The notes: generated by a model from the letters alone, not told the origin. A stretch of 64,000 bases of DNA from Comamonadaceae bacterium (GCA_013297985.1 JAAFIY010000004.1:16620-80619); one strand, 5' to 3'. Shown: positions 26,401-35,903, numbered from the stretch's first letter. Numbers and translations are program-made.

Positions 26401-27839
26401 AGCCGCTAATCGTAGAGGCGCGCTGGACGCTGGTTCGTGATGCTTCAGGCAACCCCCGCAGCATTTTTGCCATCAACAAAGACATCTCTGACCGCAAAGC
26501 CACCGAGCGGCAAATCGAGCGGCTGGCTTTTTATGACGGCTTGACAGGCTTGCCCAACCGGGCGCTGCTGCTGGACAGGCTCACCCTGGCCATGGCGCAT
26601 AGCACGCGCCATGGCCACCAAGGCGCACTGTTGTTCATTGATCTGGATAACTTCAAAACCTTGAACGATACCCTGGGGCACGATATGGGCGATTTGCTTT
26701 TGCAGCAAATTGCCACGCGTCTGCAAGAGTCGGTTCGTGTGACTGACACGGTAGGGCGTTTGGGCGGCGATGAGTTTGTGGTGCTGCTCGAGGACATCTC
26801 AACGGACAGCGAACAAGCCACCGTCATCACCCGCAACGTGGCTGAAAAAGTGTTGCTGGCCTTAAGTCAGCCGTATTTGCTGGGCACCCATCAACACCTG
26901 AGCTCTGCCAGCATTGGGGTGGCACCTTTTCAAGGCCGTGCCACCAGCGTCAACGACCTGCTCAAGCAAGCCGATTTGGCCATGTACCAGGCCAAGGCGG
27001 CCGGGCGCAACACGGTGCGCTTCTTTGACCCTGTCATGCAGCGCCAGATCACCGAGCGGGTGGCGCTGGAATACGACATGCGGCTGGGGCTAGAGCGGCA
27101 AGAGTTTTTGCTGCACTACCAGCCTCAAGTGGGCGCTGACGGGCGGGTATCCGGCGTGGAGGCTCTGGTACGCTGGCAACACCCAGTGCGCGGCATGGTG
27201 TCACCGGCCCTGTTTATTCCTTTGGCTGAAGAAAGTGCCCACATCATGGCGCTAGGCCACCAGGTGCTGCTGCAAGCCTGCAGCTTGTTGGCTTCTTGGC
27301 GAGATCAACCTGGCCGTAGGCATTTAAGCATGTCGGTCAATGTCAGCCCGCGGCAGTTCAGGCACCCGGACTTCGTTCAGCAGGTGCTTCAGGTACTCAA
27401 CCACACGGGCGCCCCCAGCGACCTGTTGAAGCTCGAACTGACCGAAGGGCTGCTGCTGGATGACACCCAAAACGCCATTGCGCGGATGCGCGAACTGTTG
27501 GCACACGGCATTGGCTTTTCCTTGGATGACTTTGGCACCGGTTACTCGTCGCTGTCGTATCTGCGTCGCCTGCCCTTGCACCAACTCAAGATCGACCAAT
27601 CATTTGTCCGCGATCTGCTGGCCAATGCCAATGACCGAGCCATTGCCGGCACGATCGTGGCTCTTGGAAAGGCCTTGCAGCTCAATGTGATCGCAGAAGG
27701 CGTCGAAACGCTCGATCAGCGCGATGCTTTGCAACATTTGGGTTGCGAATGTTTTCAGGGCTACCTGTTCAGCAAGCCTTTGGCTGCTCCTGCGCTGGAG
27801 GCTTTTTTGTCTCAACTGGCGAACGGGGACAACCCGTAA
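23421..27839 (+). CDS. Multi-sensor diguanylate cyclase/phosphodiesterase (PAS/GAF-GGDEF-EAL)
   Basis: About 1,472 residues, predicted soluble. In order: PAS near 25-130; PAS 150-270 (FRMVAEATTDAVWDWDL); GAF about 290-440; PAS 450-570 (YRALFGDSVLPMWVYDQNSLRLLEVN); two GAF-like modules, 590-740 and 760-900; PAS 910-1030 (AYDAIFERSLDGRILYWN); GGDEF about 1040-1200; EAL about 1215-1465. The GGDEF motif is intact with an inhibitory RxxD site five residues before it (RVTD-TVGRL-GGDEF). The EAL motif (GVEALVRW) and the DDFGTGYSS loop are also intact. It could therefore make and degrade cyclic di-GMP. ATG 23421 overlaps the upstream stop by 8 bp; GTG 23415 is the alternative start. Confidence 0.93.
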   Translation: MDESASAPAVALGHADDELRRLRAALERQRDLLGLAGRLGGTGAWIWECGGDGSLTISETLAEILDIDPAAEITFEGMRRLIAPEFRQGGVESTMAATRAGVRFSYDAQIVRPMASRLWIRSTGEATLDDNGRPLRLMGAVQLIETERQRSLEMSASEARFRMVAEATTDAVWDWDLRTDAMWWSEGIGTLFGYTPETLEPDSRSWTLRLHPDDYQRVVDGIHAVIDGTHSTWQDRYRFMRADGQVAHVHDRGFVFRDEDGRPIRMVGGMADRTAEHEAQLAAQREAAIRSSITRVQQELANLDNGTHLSLVLQRMAQAALDFTSATSATIELVEGALLRTSASVGDLASPLGSVQPLANTLSGRSIRRGRVMASSDQRSDSRYIESHMPNRAAAAAMAAPLRTGNQVVGVLKLLAPPEHAFTEADSFHLQVLVETLGSTIERRQFTERLKASEQQYRALFGDSVLPMWVYDQNSLRLLEVNDAAVEHYGYSRLEFLNMSVRDLWVDRIPEREAHLRDLIARGEHASSVTTQHRCKDGRVIDVDVRATSNVFNGIACRLVVVVDISERLRTERELARISRAQAMRSGFNEVLARAQDESGLLQEVCQIATELGGYRVATIGFARHDADKSIEVIAHSGVGEKVLLTLPLSWDEHSPNGQGPSARCIRSSQPVLITDTLNDPAYAQWRDKATRFNLRSAVCLPLKHQQTAFGFLYLFSAEPLDLSGDEYQLLLQLCDDIAFGVESLRARAAERALQESMLRIAQAVSARSGRSFFQILAQDLAQCMGVEAVLIGTLASDTAVLGVLGSTVRGATQDTQLLELQGLPLDLSTDKWHCATAFSQHASEWPWAALNPGFQSALALRLDDGNGKALGLLLALSERALAFSPLAISSIRIFASRAAAELERLASDDRIRDQAQLLDQAYDAIFERSLDGRILYWNKGAERLYGYALHEIQGRSILTDVYQDLAPYRTAMQAVLRDGQWQGEFEQRNRAGKPLIVEARWTLVRDASGNPRSIFAINKDISDRKATERQIERLAFYDGLTGLPNRALLLDRLTLAMAHSTRHGHQGALLFIDLDNFKTLNDTLGHDMGDLLLQQIATRLQESVRVTDTVGRLGGDEFVVLLEDISTDSEQATVITRNVAEKVLLALSQPYLLGTHQHLSSASIGVAPFQGRATSVNDLLKQADLAMYQAKAAGRNTVRFFDPVMQRQITERVALEYDMRLGLERQEFLLHYQPQVGADGRVSGVEALVRWQHPVRGMVSPALFIPLAEESAHIMALGHQVLLQACSLLASWRDQPGRRHLSMSVNVSPRQFRHPDFVQQVLQVLNHTGAPSDLLKLELTEGLLLDDTQNAIARMRELLAHGIGFSLDDFGTGYSSLSYLRRLPLHQLKIDQSFVRDLLANANDRAIAGTIVALGKALQLNVIAEGVETLDQRDALQHLGCECFQGYLFSKPLAAPALEAFLSQLANGDNP

Positions 27840-28152
27840 TAAAACAAGTATTTGAATCTAGTCATAGTAGTAAGGGGAGGGCCACCCTGGGGACAAAGGC
27901 TAAAAACCCAAGGCAGACAAGCCTTTACGCGATGTTGAACCCTGTGCACCGGCAGGCACTTCGCTGTACGCGGCAATGAACAAGAGCCAGCAGTCGATCA
28001 GGGGGTGTGGACAACTGGGTCAGTTACCCACGTCTCATCCTCATTCGCTCCCCACCTGGTCCCCATCCGGTCCCCATTCAGCACGTATTGAAATCTCTAG
28101 GCAGCTCCAAGCCTTTTTCGGCAACGGGGCCACCCGTGCCGCGCCATCCACG
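27840..28152. other. 313-bp intergenic region between convergent genes
   Basis: No gene is supported. A short stem AAGGC-AGACAA-GCCTT followed by T's (27910-27926) could be a weak terminator for the GGDEF/EAL gene. Around 28047-28077 the motif GGTCCCCATCC/GGTCCCCATTC occurs as a short direct repeat. Confidence 0.5.
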
Positions 28153-28683
28153 CTAGCTGCGTGGTCCTCGGCCAGCGCCTGGGAGCAAGGCCAAGGTAGC
28201 GGCATCAAAGCGCTGTTGTTGATCGGGGCGAAGCTGGGCGTACAGCTGCAAGGTGGCGGCTCGAACGCGCTCCATGTGCGCCTGTCTGAGTTGCCCTATG
28301 GCCTGCATTTGCTCCATACGCTGGGGCGTGGTCATGGATGGCGCCTGCTGGCGAAACTGCCGCAGGGTGTCTTGCATCGCCGTGTGGTCGGGGGCCAGTG
28401 CGGTGGTCCACGCGGTCCACGCGCTTTCTTGACTGGCGTCCAGCATCAGGGCGGTTTTCAATTCAGACGAGTGCGATTGCAGTTGCGAGACGCCGCCGGG
28501 CCCCATGTGGGTGCGCTCTAACCGAGGCGATGCGGCGTGGGGCTGACCCGCCAGCTGAGCGGGTGGTGACGTTTGTGCCTGTGCGGCTGCTGAGACAGCC
28601 AGCCCAAGGGCTAGCAGTACTGACGTGACGGGAAAAGCCCCTGATGTGGCACGGGCCTGCTGCGGTGACGATGCAAAAGACAT
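28153..28683 (-). CDS. Spy/CpxP-like periplasmic LTxxQ-motif protein
   Basis: I start it at ATG 28683, preceded by GGAG; the ORF-track start adds 57 residues. The 176-aa product has a signal peptide (VTSVLLALGLAVSAAAQAQ). A helical region rich in Gln/Met/Arg follows: LKTALMLDASQESAWTAWTTAL, then MEQMQAIGQLRQAHMERVRAATLQLYAQLRPDQQQRFDA. The last segment is the LTxxQ-type repeat of Spy and CpxP, cradle-shaped periplasmic chaperones and stress sensors. Sequence similarity in this family is low, so the assignment rests on motif and architecture. It lies downstream of a Crp/Fnr gene on the same strand. Confidence 0.75.
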   Translation of the reverse strand: MSFASSPQQARATSGAFPVTSVLLALGLAVSAAAQAQTSPPAQLAGQPHAASPRLERTHMGPGGVSQLQSHSSELKTALMLDASQESAWTAWTTALAPDHTAMQDTLRQFRQQAPSMTTPQRMEQMQAIGQLRQAHMERVRAATLQLYAQLRPDQQQRFDAATLALLPGAGRGPRS

Positions 28684-28817
28684 GTTGAGCTCCTGTTGGC
28701 TGCGGAGCAAAGCCCAGTCACTGCGGTGGGCGGGGCATGCTCCGATGCGTACTGTGCGCAGTCCCCACAACTGGCACATATCGCCTAGCCAAAGTTGTGT
28801 AAAGCCAGCTAGCCGCG

Positions 28818-29483
28818 CTACCAACCAGGCGGGAAAGGGCGCGTCAGGCGCCATTGGCGAGGCGCCGGGTTTTGCAAGTAGCCGCCACTGCGCAGGCCGC
28901 TCAATAGGCGACCGACCATTTCACGGCTGGTACCAATGCGTTGAGCCATTTCTTTTTGGGTGAGCCCGGCCACGTGTCGCGGCCACGGAGCTTGGCTGCC
29001 TTCGGGCTGGGATTGCTCTACCAATAAAGCAGTCAGGCGCCCGTAGACGTCGCTGAGCGCCAGATTGCGCGCATCGCGCGTGGCCCGCCTTGCGCGGCCG
29101 ATGACACGCACCAGCAAGTCAATTGAAAACTCAGGCTCTGCCGCAATGAACTGAAGCAAGGTGGGCCGAGCGATGACCGAGCACACCGCGGCGTCAAGCG
29201 TGACCACGCTGGCTGAGCGCGGTTGGCCGTCCAGCGACATTTCTCCGACAAATTCGCCTGGACCATAAACGCCAAAGGTGATTTCGCGTCCACTGCGGGC
29301 ATCCGAGCTAAATGCCCTGAGCCGCCCAGAGCGCACCACATACAGGGTGGTGCCGACATCACCCTCCTGAATCAGGACGGTGTTGCGACGAAACCGCCGT
29401 TCGGTACCAAGTGCTGCGAGGCGGGCTAAGCGTTCTTGCGCCGCGTGGCTTGTCGAAAAAGAGGAGTCAACAGAATCGGACAC
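28818..29483 (-). CDS. Crp/Fnr family transcriptional regulator
   Basis: An N-terminal cyclic-nucleotide-binding-type beta barrel (NTVLIQEGDVGTTLYVVRSGRLRAF ... GEFVGEMSLDGQPRSASVVTLD) is followed by a long dimerisation helix and a C-terminal winged helix-turn-helix (LTQKEMAQRIGTSREMVGRLLSGLRSGGYL). There is no Fnr-type cysteine cluster. The PRSASV segment in the phosphate-binding cassette resembles Crp, so a nucleotide ligand is possible. I place the start at GTG 29483 (VSDSVDSSF), because the longer ORF would overlap the LuxR gene; ATG 29528 is the alternative. The regulator lies between a LuxR-type gene and the Spy-like gene, all on the minus strand. Confidence 0.9.
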   Translation of the reverse strand: MSDSVDSSFSTSHAAQERLARLAALGTERRFRRNTVLIQEGDVGTTLYVVRSGRLRAFSSDARSGREITFGVYGPGEFVGEMSLDGQPRSASVVTLDAAVCSVIARPTLLQFIAAEPEFSIDLLVRVIGRARRATRDARNLALSDVYGRLTALLVEQSQPEGSQAPWPRHVAGLTQKEMAQRIGTSREMVGRLLSGLRSGGYLQNPAPRQWRLTRPFPPGW

Positions 29484-29544
29484 GTCGGCACTGTAGCGTG
29501 CCAGCCGCCGATATCCACGCGCGCCCATGCGCTGTGGCCAAGCC

Positions 29545-30360
29545 TCAACACAAGCGTGACCAAGAACCGGCAGGCTCAATACAAGGCAGTGCCGATACCC
29601 ACTGGGCCAAGCTGCGCAGCGAGCGGCAGCCCGTCTTGGCGCGAATGGATGCTATCTGGGTGGTGATGGTCGATAGCGCGACCTGATGCTGCTGCGCGAT
29701 CTGCCTCGGGCTGTCGCCTCGGCACACCTGCTTGAGGACGCGGGATTCGGTCTCTGTCAGCCGATGCTGGCTCACGAACAGTTGAAAAGACAAATCACCC
29801 GGCCAAGCGCAAGCGGCCAGCAGCACCAGCACGCAGCCAGCATCGGAGGCGGTCGCAGGCGCTTGTCCGCCCCAGCTGCTAATGGGCAGCACCATCGCGT
29901 GGGACGGCGCGTGGGAAGGCGCGTTGGATGGTTCGGCGGGCAGCGCGGGGCGGGTCCGGGCCTCGGGCTCTGAGGGTGTGGCGCTTTGGGTGAGCAAGCT
30001 GCATTTCTGCGAGACAACCGCCTGCCGAAGGGCCTGGCGCCAATGTTTGTGCTGGGCCGCATCTGCCAGGGCCAAGGTTTGCTGTGGCGTGATGTGCCAC
30101 TGAAGACCCGGCGCCGCTTTATTCACGGCAGCGATGCGGTGCTCGGCCTGTTGGCCAAGCAGCCGCGTGGCGCTGCGGTTGGTGTGGAGCATGCGGCCTT
30201 CGGCGTCCACCACCACCAGCGGCAGGCCAATGACATCCAGTGCGGTCAGCACACACCAATGCAGTGTGGCGGTGCCAATCGGGGCGGGCACAGCCGGGAG
30301 GGGCATGGAGGTCTGGCCAGCGGCGACCAAGGGCTGGTGAGGCGTGTCGGGTTGCCACAT
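29545..30360 (-). CDS. LuxR-type HTH transcriptional regulator
   Basis: I start it at ATG 30360 (MWQPDTPHQP), which has CTGGAG upstream. The 271-aa protein has an N-terminal PAS-like sensing region (LPLVVVDAEGRMLHTNRSATRLLG), a low-complexity linker (NAPSHAPSHA) encoded by short DNA repeats, and a C-terminal LuxR helix-turn-helix (LTETESRVLKQVCRGDSPRQIAQQHQVALSTITTQIASIRAKTG). No response-regulator receiver domain is visible. It is divergent from the old yellow enzyme gene across 121 bp, so that gene is a natural candidate target (inference). The ligand is unknown. Confidence 0.85.
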   Translation of the reverse strand: MWQPDTPHQPLVAAGQTSMPLPAVPAPIGTATLHWCVLTALDVIGLPLVVVDAEGRMLHTNRSATRLLGQQAEHRIAAVNKAAPGLQWHITPQQTLALADAAQHKHWRQALRQAVVSQKCSLLTQSATPSEPEARTRPALPAEPSNAPSHAPSHAMVLPISSWGGQAPATASDAGCVLVLLAACAWPGDLSFQLFVSQHRLTETESRVLKQVCRGDSPRQIAQQHQVALSTITTQIASIRAKTGCRSLRSLAQWVSALPCIEPAGSWSRLC

Positions 30361-30481
30361 GGTGCAGACTCCAGCGTTGCAAGGGTAAGCGCCAGTGTTG
30401 GCGCCTCCCGGCTTTTGGGGATGCATCTGTGGGCGAGCAAAAAGTGCGACCCTGTTCTCTTGATGAAAAGGCGAAGGTGTG

Positions 30482-31591
<1,110 letters not shown>

Positions 31592-31597
31592 ACTAAA

Positions 31598-31619
31598 AAT
31601 AGGCCGCTAGCGGCCTATT
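31598..31619. terminator. 22-bp perfect palindrome between convergent genes
   Basis: AATAGGCCGCTAGCGGCCTATT lies 6 bp after the nemA stop and 33 bp before the stop of the convergent membrane-protein gene. It could end transcripts from both sides, though a long T-tract is missing. It overlaps the second arm of a dispersed-repeat copy. Confidence 0.6.
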
Positions 31620-31650
31620 GGTGAGGGTAGGCAGCTATAAAAACACTAGC
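31602..31650 (-). repeat. Copy of the dispersed ~50-bp repeat, between nemA and a membrane gene
   Basis: The minus strand reads GCTAGTGTTTTTATAGCTGC, a variable centre, then GGCCGCTAGCGGCC. The first arm pair GCTA/TAGC and the overall length match the other copies. Confidence 0.6.
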
Positions 31651-31651
31651 G

Positions 31652-32038
31652 CTAGTCCACCCGATCGGGTGCGCGCTTGACCACCAGCGCAATCGGCCCG
31701 AGCACAACACCCAAGATCAGCACCACCCACAGGCTGGCGCTGGGTCCGGCGCCCGCGCCGACGCTGGGCAGCAAGCCAATGGCGCGGCCGACCAGCGCCA
31801 CCAAGGCGGCCATGGCCAGCGCCAACAGCAGTGCGGCGCTGGCGGTGGAAACGCTGCGAATCAGTGGGCCTTGGGCACCGATGACAAACAGTGTGTAGCC
31901 CACCGCGATCAGGGTGGGAAACAGCAGCCACAGCACCAAGCCCGAGGCCTGGGCCATGAACCCAAAGCCGGTGGCCAGCAGCACGCCGCCGCAGGCAAAA
32001 CCCAAAGCCAAGGTGACCAAACCGAAGATGGCGAGCAT
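31652..32038 (-). CDS. Small polytopic membrane protein, unknown function
   Basis: I do not recognise this 128-aa protein. I start it at ATG 32038 (MLAIFGLVTLALG); the ORF-track start adds 27 unlikely residues. Four hydrophobic helices are visible: LVTLALGFACGGVLLATGFGF, GLVLWLLFPTLIAVGYTLFVIG, AALLLALAMAALVALVGRAI, and LWVVLILGVVLGPIALVV, with a short basic C-terminus (KRAPDRVD). The cytoplasmic loops are tiny, so it has no soluble domain. It is convergent with nemA and divergent from mnmG. The 254-bp gap to mnmG contains a repeat copy and the mnmG ribosome site. Confidence 0.65.
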   Translation of the reverse strand: MLAIFGLVTLALGFACGGVLLATGFGFMAQASGLVLWLLFPTLIAVGYTLFVIGAQGPLIRSVSTASAALLLALAMAALVALVGRAIGLLPSVGAGAGPSASLWVVLILGVVLGPIALVVKRAPDRVD

Positions 32039-32103
32039 GTGGGCCTCTGTGATGAAGTGAACCAATCGAGCTGGCAGGGTAGCAAAATCCACCCACCTTG
32101 GCG

Positions 32104-32153
32104 GTGCTATCAAAAACATAGCTGCTTAGGCCGATAAACAGGGCGCTGGCAGC
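32104..32153 (+). repeat. Copy of the dispersed ~50-bp repeat, upstream of mnmG
   Basis: GTGCTATCAAAAACATAGC followed by TGCTTAGGCCGATAAACAGG and ending GCGCTGGCAGC. Intergenic, between divergent genes. Confidence 0.65.
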
Positions 32154-32292
32154 GCATGGGATGCGCGGCAGCGGCTAGCGTAAACCCGTGGAGGCTCGTA
32201 AAATCAGCCCCCTTTCGATGATGCGGGCGCTGCGGTGGCGCCCTGCGCCTGGACACCCCGTGCCAGCCGCTCAACGCAGGAGGCGTTGACTG

Positions 32293-34356
32293 ATGCAGTT
32301 CCCCCAAGTGTTTGATGTGATCGTGGTGGGCGGCGGCCACGCCGGTACAGAGGCGGCCTTAGGCGCCGCTCGCATGGGCGCGCGCACGCTGCTGCTGACG
32401 CACAACATTGAAACCCTGGGGCAAATGAGCTGCAACCCCAGCATCGGCGGCATCGGCAAGGGCCATTTGGTGAAAGAGGTTGATGCGCTCGGCGGCGCGA
32501 TGGCCTTGGCCACCGATGAGGCGGGCATTCAGTTTCGGATTCTGAACGGCTCCAAAGGCCCTGCGGTGCGCGCGACGCGGGCGCAGGCCGACCGGGTGTT
32601 GTACAAAGCCGCCATTCGCCACCGGCTAGAAAACCAGCCCAACCTGTGGCTGTTTCAGCAGGCGGTGGATGACCTGGTGGTGCAAAGCGACGGTGTGCGC
32701 GAAAGGGTGACAGGTGCCGTCACCCAGGTGGGCATCACCTTTAAGGCCCACACCGTGGTGCTGACGGCGGGCACGTTTCTAGACGGCAAGATTCATGTCG
32801 GCTTGCAGAACTACAGCGCGGGCAGGGCGGGTGACCCACCGGCGGTGTCGCTGTCGGCACGGCTGAAAGAGCTGGCCTTGCCGCAAGGGCGGCTGAAAAC
32901 CGGCACACCGCCACGGCTGGATGGTCGCAGCATTGACTGGGCCCGATGCACCGAGCAGCCCGGCGACGGCATGGGCGTAGGCGGCGTGGTCACCGGCCCG
33001 ATTCCCGTGGCCAGCTTTATGGGCCGGGCCGACATGCACCCGCGCCAAGTGCCGTGCTGGATCACCCACACCACCGCGCAAACGCACGACATCATCCGCA
33101 GCGGCTTTGACCGCAGCCCCATGTTCACCGGCAAGATCGAAGGCGTGGGCCCGCGCTATTGCCCCAGTGTCGAAGACAAGATCAACCGATTTGCGGGCAA
33201 AGACAGCCACCAGATTTTTCTGGAGCCCGAAGGCCTGAGCACCCACGAGGTGTACCCCAACGGCATCAGCACCAGCTTGCCGTTTGACATTCAGTACGCG
33301 CTGGTGCGCAGCATTCCGGGCCTGGAAAACGCCCACATCCTGCGGCCTGGCTACGCGATTGAGTACGACTACTTTGACCCGCGCAGCCTGCGCAGCAACT
33401 TCGAGACGCGGCAGATTGACGGCTTGTTTTTTGCCGGTCAGATCAACGGCACCACCGGTTATGAAGAAGCAGCGGCGCAAGGTTTGTTTGCAGGCATCAA
33501 TGCCGCGCTGCAGGTGAGGGCGCTCGCGCCAAACGGGGCTGCCGGTGTGGCCGAGATGGCGTCGCGCAGCGCGGCGGGGAGCATCCAATTTGACGGTGAC
33601 CGCTGGCTGCCCGGCCGTGACCAAGCCTATCTAGGCGTGCTGGTGGACGACCTCATCACCAAAGGCGTGAGCGAGCCCTACCGCATGTTCACCAGTCGGG
33701 CCGAGTACCGCCTGCAACTGCGCGAAGACAACGCCGACGCACGCCTGACGGAGGTGGGCCGCCAATTGGGCTTGGTGGACGACGCCCGCTGGGACGCCTT
33801 CACCGCCAAGCGTGACGCCGTTTCACGTGAAACAGCGCGCCTAAAAGCCACCTGGGTCACGCCCCGCACCCTGGATGCGACACAAGCCGAAGCCGTGCTG
33901 GGCAAGGCCATTGAGCACGAATACAGCCTGTTTGACCTGCTGCGCCGCCCAGGCGTCACCCACGCGGCCTTAGATAAGCTGGGCGGTGGCCAATGGGCGG
34001 CGCCGGCAGACATGGCCGATACGGTGCGCGAGCAAGTGGAAATTGCGGCCAAGTACGCGGGCTATATCAACCGCCAGCACGACGAAGTGGCCCGCGCGGC
34101 GCATTACGAAAATCTGGCGTTGCCCGACGAATTGGACTACGCCCAAGTGAGTGCGCTGTCGATAGAGGTGCGCCAAAAGCTGCAGCGTCACCGGCCCGAA
34201 ACCCTGGGCCAAGCCAGTCGCGTGTCGGGTGTCACCCCGGCGGCGATCAGTTTGCTTTTGATACATCTGCGCCGTCACGGTGGGCTACAGTGGAAACAAT
34301 TGTCTAGCGAAGAGGGCGACGGTGATGGTGCGCAACAGCAGTTGGCAAGGGCCTAA
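32293..34356 (+). CDS. mnmG: tRNA uridine-5-carboxymethylaminomethyl modification protein MnmG (GidA)
   Basis: With MnmE, this FAD enzyme installs the 5-carboxymethylaminomethyl group on wobble uridine 34 of several tRNAs. The 687-aa sequence has the FAD motif [20 protein letters not shown], the conserved [56 protein letters not shown], and a helical C-terminus used to contact MnmE and tRNA. An AGGAGG site lies nine bases before ATG. A near-perfect parS sequence is embedded at 33819. The order mnmG-rsmG-parA-parB is the classic origin-proximal set, here interrupted by one extra gene. Confidence 0.97.
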   Translation: MQFPQVFDVIVVGGGHAGTEAALGAARMGARTLLLTHNIETLGQMSCNPSIGGIGKGHLVKEVDALGGAMALATDEAGIQFRILNGSKGPAVRATRAQADRVLYKAAIRHRLENQPNLWLFQQAVDDLVVQSDGVRERVTGAVTQVGITFKAHTVVLTAGTFLDGKIHVGLQNYSAGRAGDPPAVSLSARLKELALPQGRLKTGTPPRLDGRSIDWARCTEQPGDGMGVGGVVTGPIPVASFMGRADMHPRQVPCWITHTTAQTHDIIRSGFDRSPMFTGKIEGVGPRYCPSVEDKINRFAGKDSHQIFLEPEGLSTHEVYPNGISTSLPFDIQYALVRSIPGLENAHILRPGYAIEYDYFDPRSLRSNFETRQIDGLFFAGQINGTTGYEEAAAQGLFAGINAALQVRALAPNGAAGVAEMASRSAAGSIQFDGDRWLPGRDQAYLGVLVDDLITKGVSEPYRMFTSRAEYRLQLREDNADARLTEVGRQLGLVDDARWDAFTAKRDAVSRETARLKATWVTPRTLDATQAEAVLGKAIEHEYSLFDLLRRPGVTHAALDKLGGGQWAAPADMADTVREQVEIAAKYAGYINRQHDEVARAAHYENLALPDELDYAQVSALSIEVRQKLQRHRPETLGQASRVSGVTPAAISLLLIHLRRHGGLQWKQLSSEEGDGDGAQQQLARA
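33819..33834. promoter_or_regulatory. parS centromere site (15/16 match) inside mnmG
   Basis: CGTTTCACGTGAAACA matches the ParB-binding consensus TGTTTCACGTGAAACA at 15 of 16 positions, with a perfect inner palindrome GTTTCACGTGAAAC. It is read in frame in mnmG. It lies about 3.2 kb upstream of parB, as expected for chromosomal parS clusters near the origin. Confidence 0.93.
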
Positions 34357-35110
34357 ACCTGTCGGCGGGCGATTAGGAAACGCCAGGCTGCGCAGGGGCG
34401 GGCGCGCCGCCGGGCGCAGCGCACAGCGGGGTGAATTCACCATCGGCCGCATCATTGCGCTCACGGGCATCTTGATCTTGATGCTGATGGTGCCGCTGTA
34501 CTTCTTGAAGAACCGTGACGCAGAAGCCACCAAAAAAGAGGCGCAGGAAATAGCTGCCGCAAACCAAGTGCTTCCGGTGGTTGCCGCGCCCGGAGCATCG
34601 GCTCCGCCCAGCGCGACAAACCCGTCAGCCACCCCCTTCATTGGCAACGGACTGACTTACGGCATCATGCCCGGCCCGCCGGATCAGCCTGCTCAGGTGG
34701 TGCACGTGGGCTGCCACGGTGAACCCAAGCCGGGCTTTGATGAACCCCATCGGGGCTCGTGCAACCCCTACCGCGGCGACACCACGTGCCGCACGGTGTT
34801 GCCGTTGCTGTGCTTTAAGCCCGGTGGGCAGCCCAAGCCCGACAATTTGCGCTCGGGCTTTTATGACGGCTGGAACAACGGCGAATTGGGCCAGACGCAG
34901 CCAGTCATGGGCGCGGTACTTGAAAGCCGAACGGCGGCCGACGCCCGGTGTGGCGCCGAGTTGGGTGAGGGCTGGGCGATGGCCGACTTTCACGGCGGTG
35001 GCGGGGGTTGGGGTCAGTCGGGCTGGCGCCACCCCAGCTTGCGGGAGGGTTCACGCTTTTGGGTTCACGTGACGGATCAGCCGGGCAACTGCTGGGACAA
35101 AAAGCCGTGA
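34325..35110 (+). CDS. Unrecognised single-span exported/membrane protein between mnmG and rsmG
   Basis: I do not recognise this protein. The probable start is ATG 34325 ([12 protein letters not shown]), overlapping the end of mnmG by 32 bp; the product is 261 aa. An Arg-rich cytoplasmic N-terminus precedes one membrane helix ([19 protein letters not shown]) and a Pro/Ala linker. The outside domain has six visible cysteines ([46 protein letters not shown]) and Gly/Trp-rich motifs ([11 protein letters not shown]). The cysteine pattern suggests a disulfide-bonded periplasmic domain. Its stop overlaps the GTG of rsmG, so it belongs to the mnmG-rsmG operon although most relatives I know of lack a gene here. 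Confidence 0.7.
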   Translation: MVRNSSWQGPKPVGGRLGNARLRRGGRAAGRSAQRGEFTIGRIIALTGILILMLMVPLYFLKNRDAEATKKEAQEIAAANQVLPVVAAPGASAPPSATNPSATPFIGNGLTYGIMPGPPDQPAQVVHVGCHGEPKPGFDEPHRGSCNPYRGDTTCRTVLPLLCFKPGGQPKPDNLRSGFYDGWNNGELGQTQPVMGAVLESRTAADARCGAELGEGWAMADFHGGGGGWGQSGWRHPSLREGSRFWVHVTDQPGNCWDKKP

Positions 35111-35820
35111 CGTCGGGCGGCGGTTCGCGTGCGCCCAGCCCGGACAGTCCCAGTTCCGGATCTGGCCATGCGGGTGAGGTGCTCAGCACCGCCGCATCTA
35201 CCTTGGGTCTTCGGCTGTCGGGCGCCCAAGTGGATCAATTGCTGCGCTACCGGGATCAATTGGCCAAGTGGAATGGGGTTTACAACCTCACCGCGCTGCG
35301 GGACCCGGGCGACATGCTCACCCACCACATTGTGGACAGCATGGCCGCCTTGCCTGCGCTGTTGCGTCAACGGTCTGCGGTGGCGCGGGTGCTGGATGCG
35401 GGCTCAGGTGGCGGGCTGCCGGGTGTGGTCTGGGCCATCTGCCACCCGGCACTGCAGGTGGTGTGTGTGGACGCGGTGGGTAAGAAGGCTGCCTTTGTTC
35501 AGCAAGCGGCAATTGCTTTGGGGCTGCGGCACTTGCAAGGCGTGCATGCGCGGGTGGAGGCTTTGCCGCCACAGATTCGGCACACCGGTTTTGAAGTCAT
35601 CACCAGCCGCGCCTTTGCCAGTTTGGCCGACTTCTGCGCCTTAAGCCGTGACGCCCTGTCGGTGGGCGGCTTGTGGATGGCGCTGAAGGGCAAAGTGCCT
35701 GACGACGAAATCTCGGTGCTGCCCGACGCCGTCCAAGTGTTTCACGTGGAACCGCTCACGGTGCCGGGCTTGGACGCCCAGCGCTGTGTGATTTGGCTGC
35801 GCCCCCGCCCATCGGCCTGA
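35107..35820 (+). CDS. rsmG: 16S rRNA (guanine527-N7)-methyltransferase RsmG (GidB)
   Basis: RsmG methylates G527 in the 530 loop of 16S rRNA; loss of it gives low-level streptomycin resistance in other species. GTG 35107 overlaps the upstream stop (GTGA) and is preferred over the 35008 ORF-track start. The 237-aa product has WNGVYNLTALRDPGDMLTHHIVDSMA, the SAM-binding VLDAGSGGGLPGVVWAI, and ITSRAFASLADF. A Ser/Gly-rich N-terminal tail of about 20 residues precedes the core and may be disordered. A second parS-like sequence lies in its 3' end. It sits between mnmG and parA, as in most bacteria. Confidence 0.94.
   Translation: MTSGGGSRAPSPDSPSSGSGHAGEVLSTAASTLGLRLSGAQVDQLLRYRDQLAKWNGVYNLTALRDPGDMLTHHIVDSMAALPALLRQRSAVARVLDAGSGGGLPGVVWAICHPALQVVCVDAVGKKAAFVQQAAIALGLRHLQGVHARVEALPPQIRHTGFEVITSRAFASLADFCALSRDALSVGGLWMALKGKVPDDEISVLPDAVQVFHVEPLTVPGLDAQRCVIWLRPRPSA
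35738..35753. promoter_or_regulatory. Second parS-like site (14/16 match) in rsmG
   Basis: TGTTTCACGTGGAACC matches the parS consensus at 14 of 16 positions and keeps the TTCACGTG core. It is read in frame in rsmG (QVFHVEPL), about 240 bp before the parA start. A weaker TTCACGTGA core also occurs near 35063. Confidence 0.7.
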
Positions 35821-35903
35821 ACCGCGCCCGTCGCGCACCCGAAGCGGGCTCCAATAGGCGCAATGCCTTGAAATGCCCGCGCAATGCTTGCGTTAAGCGC
35901 GGA

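Noticed and set aside
29483-29579. Longer N-terminus for the Crp/Fnr regulator
   Set aside because: It would overlap the LuxR gene end and adds residues before the conserved barrel without a ribosome site; GTG 29483 preferred, though not certain.
35060-35075. Third parS site
   Set aside because: Only the TTCACGTGA core is kept (about 11 of 16 positions); too weak to list as a feature.
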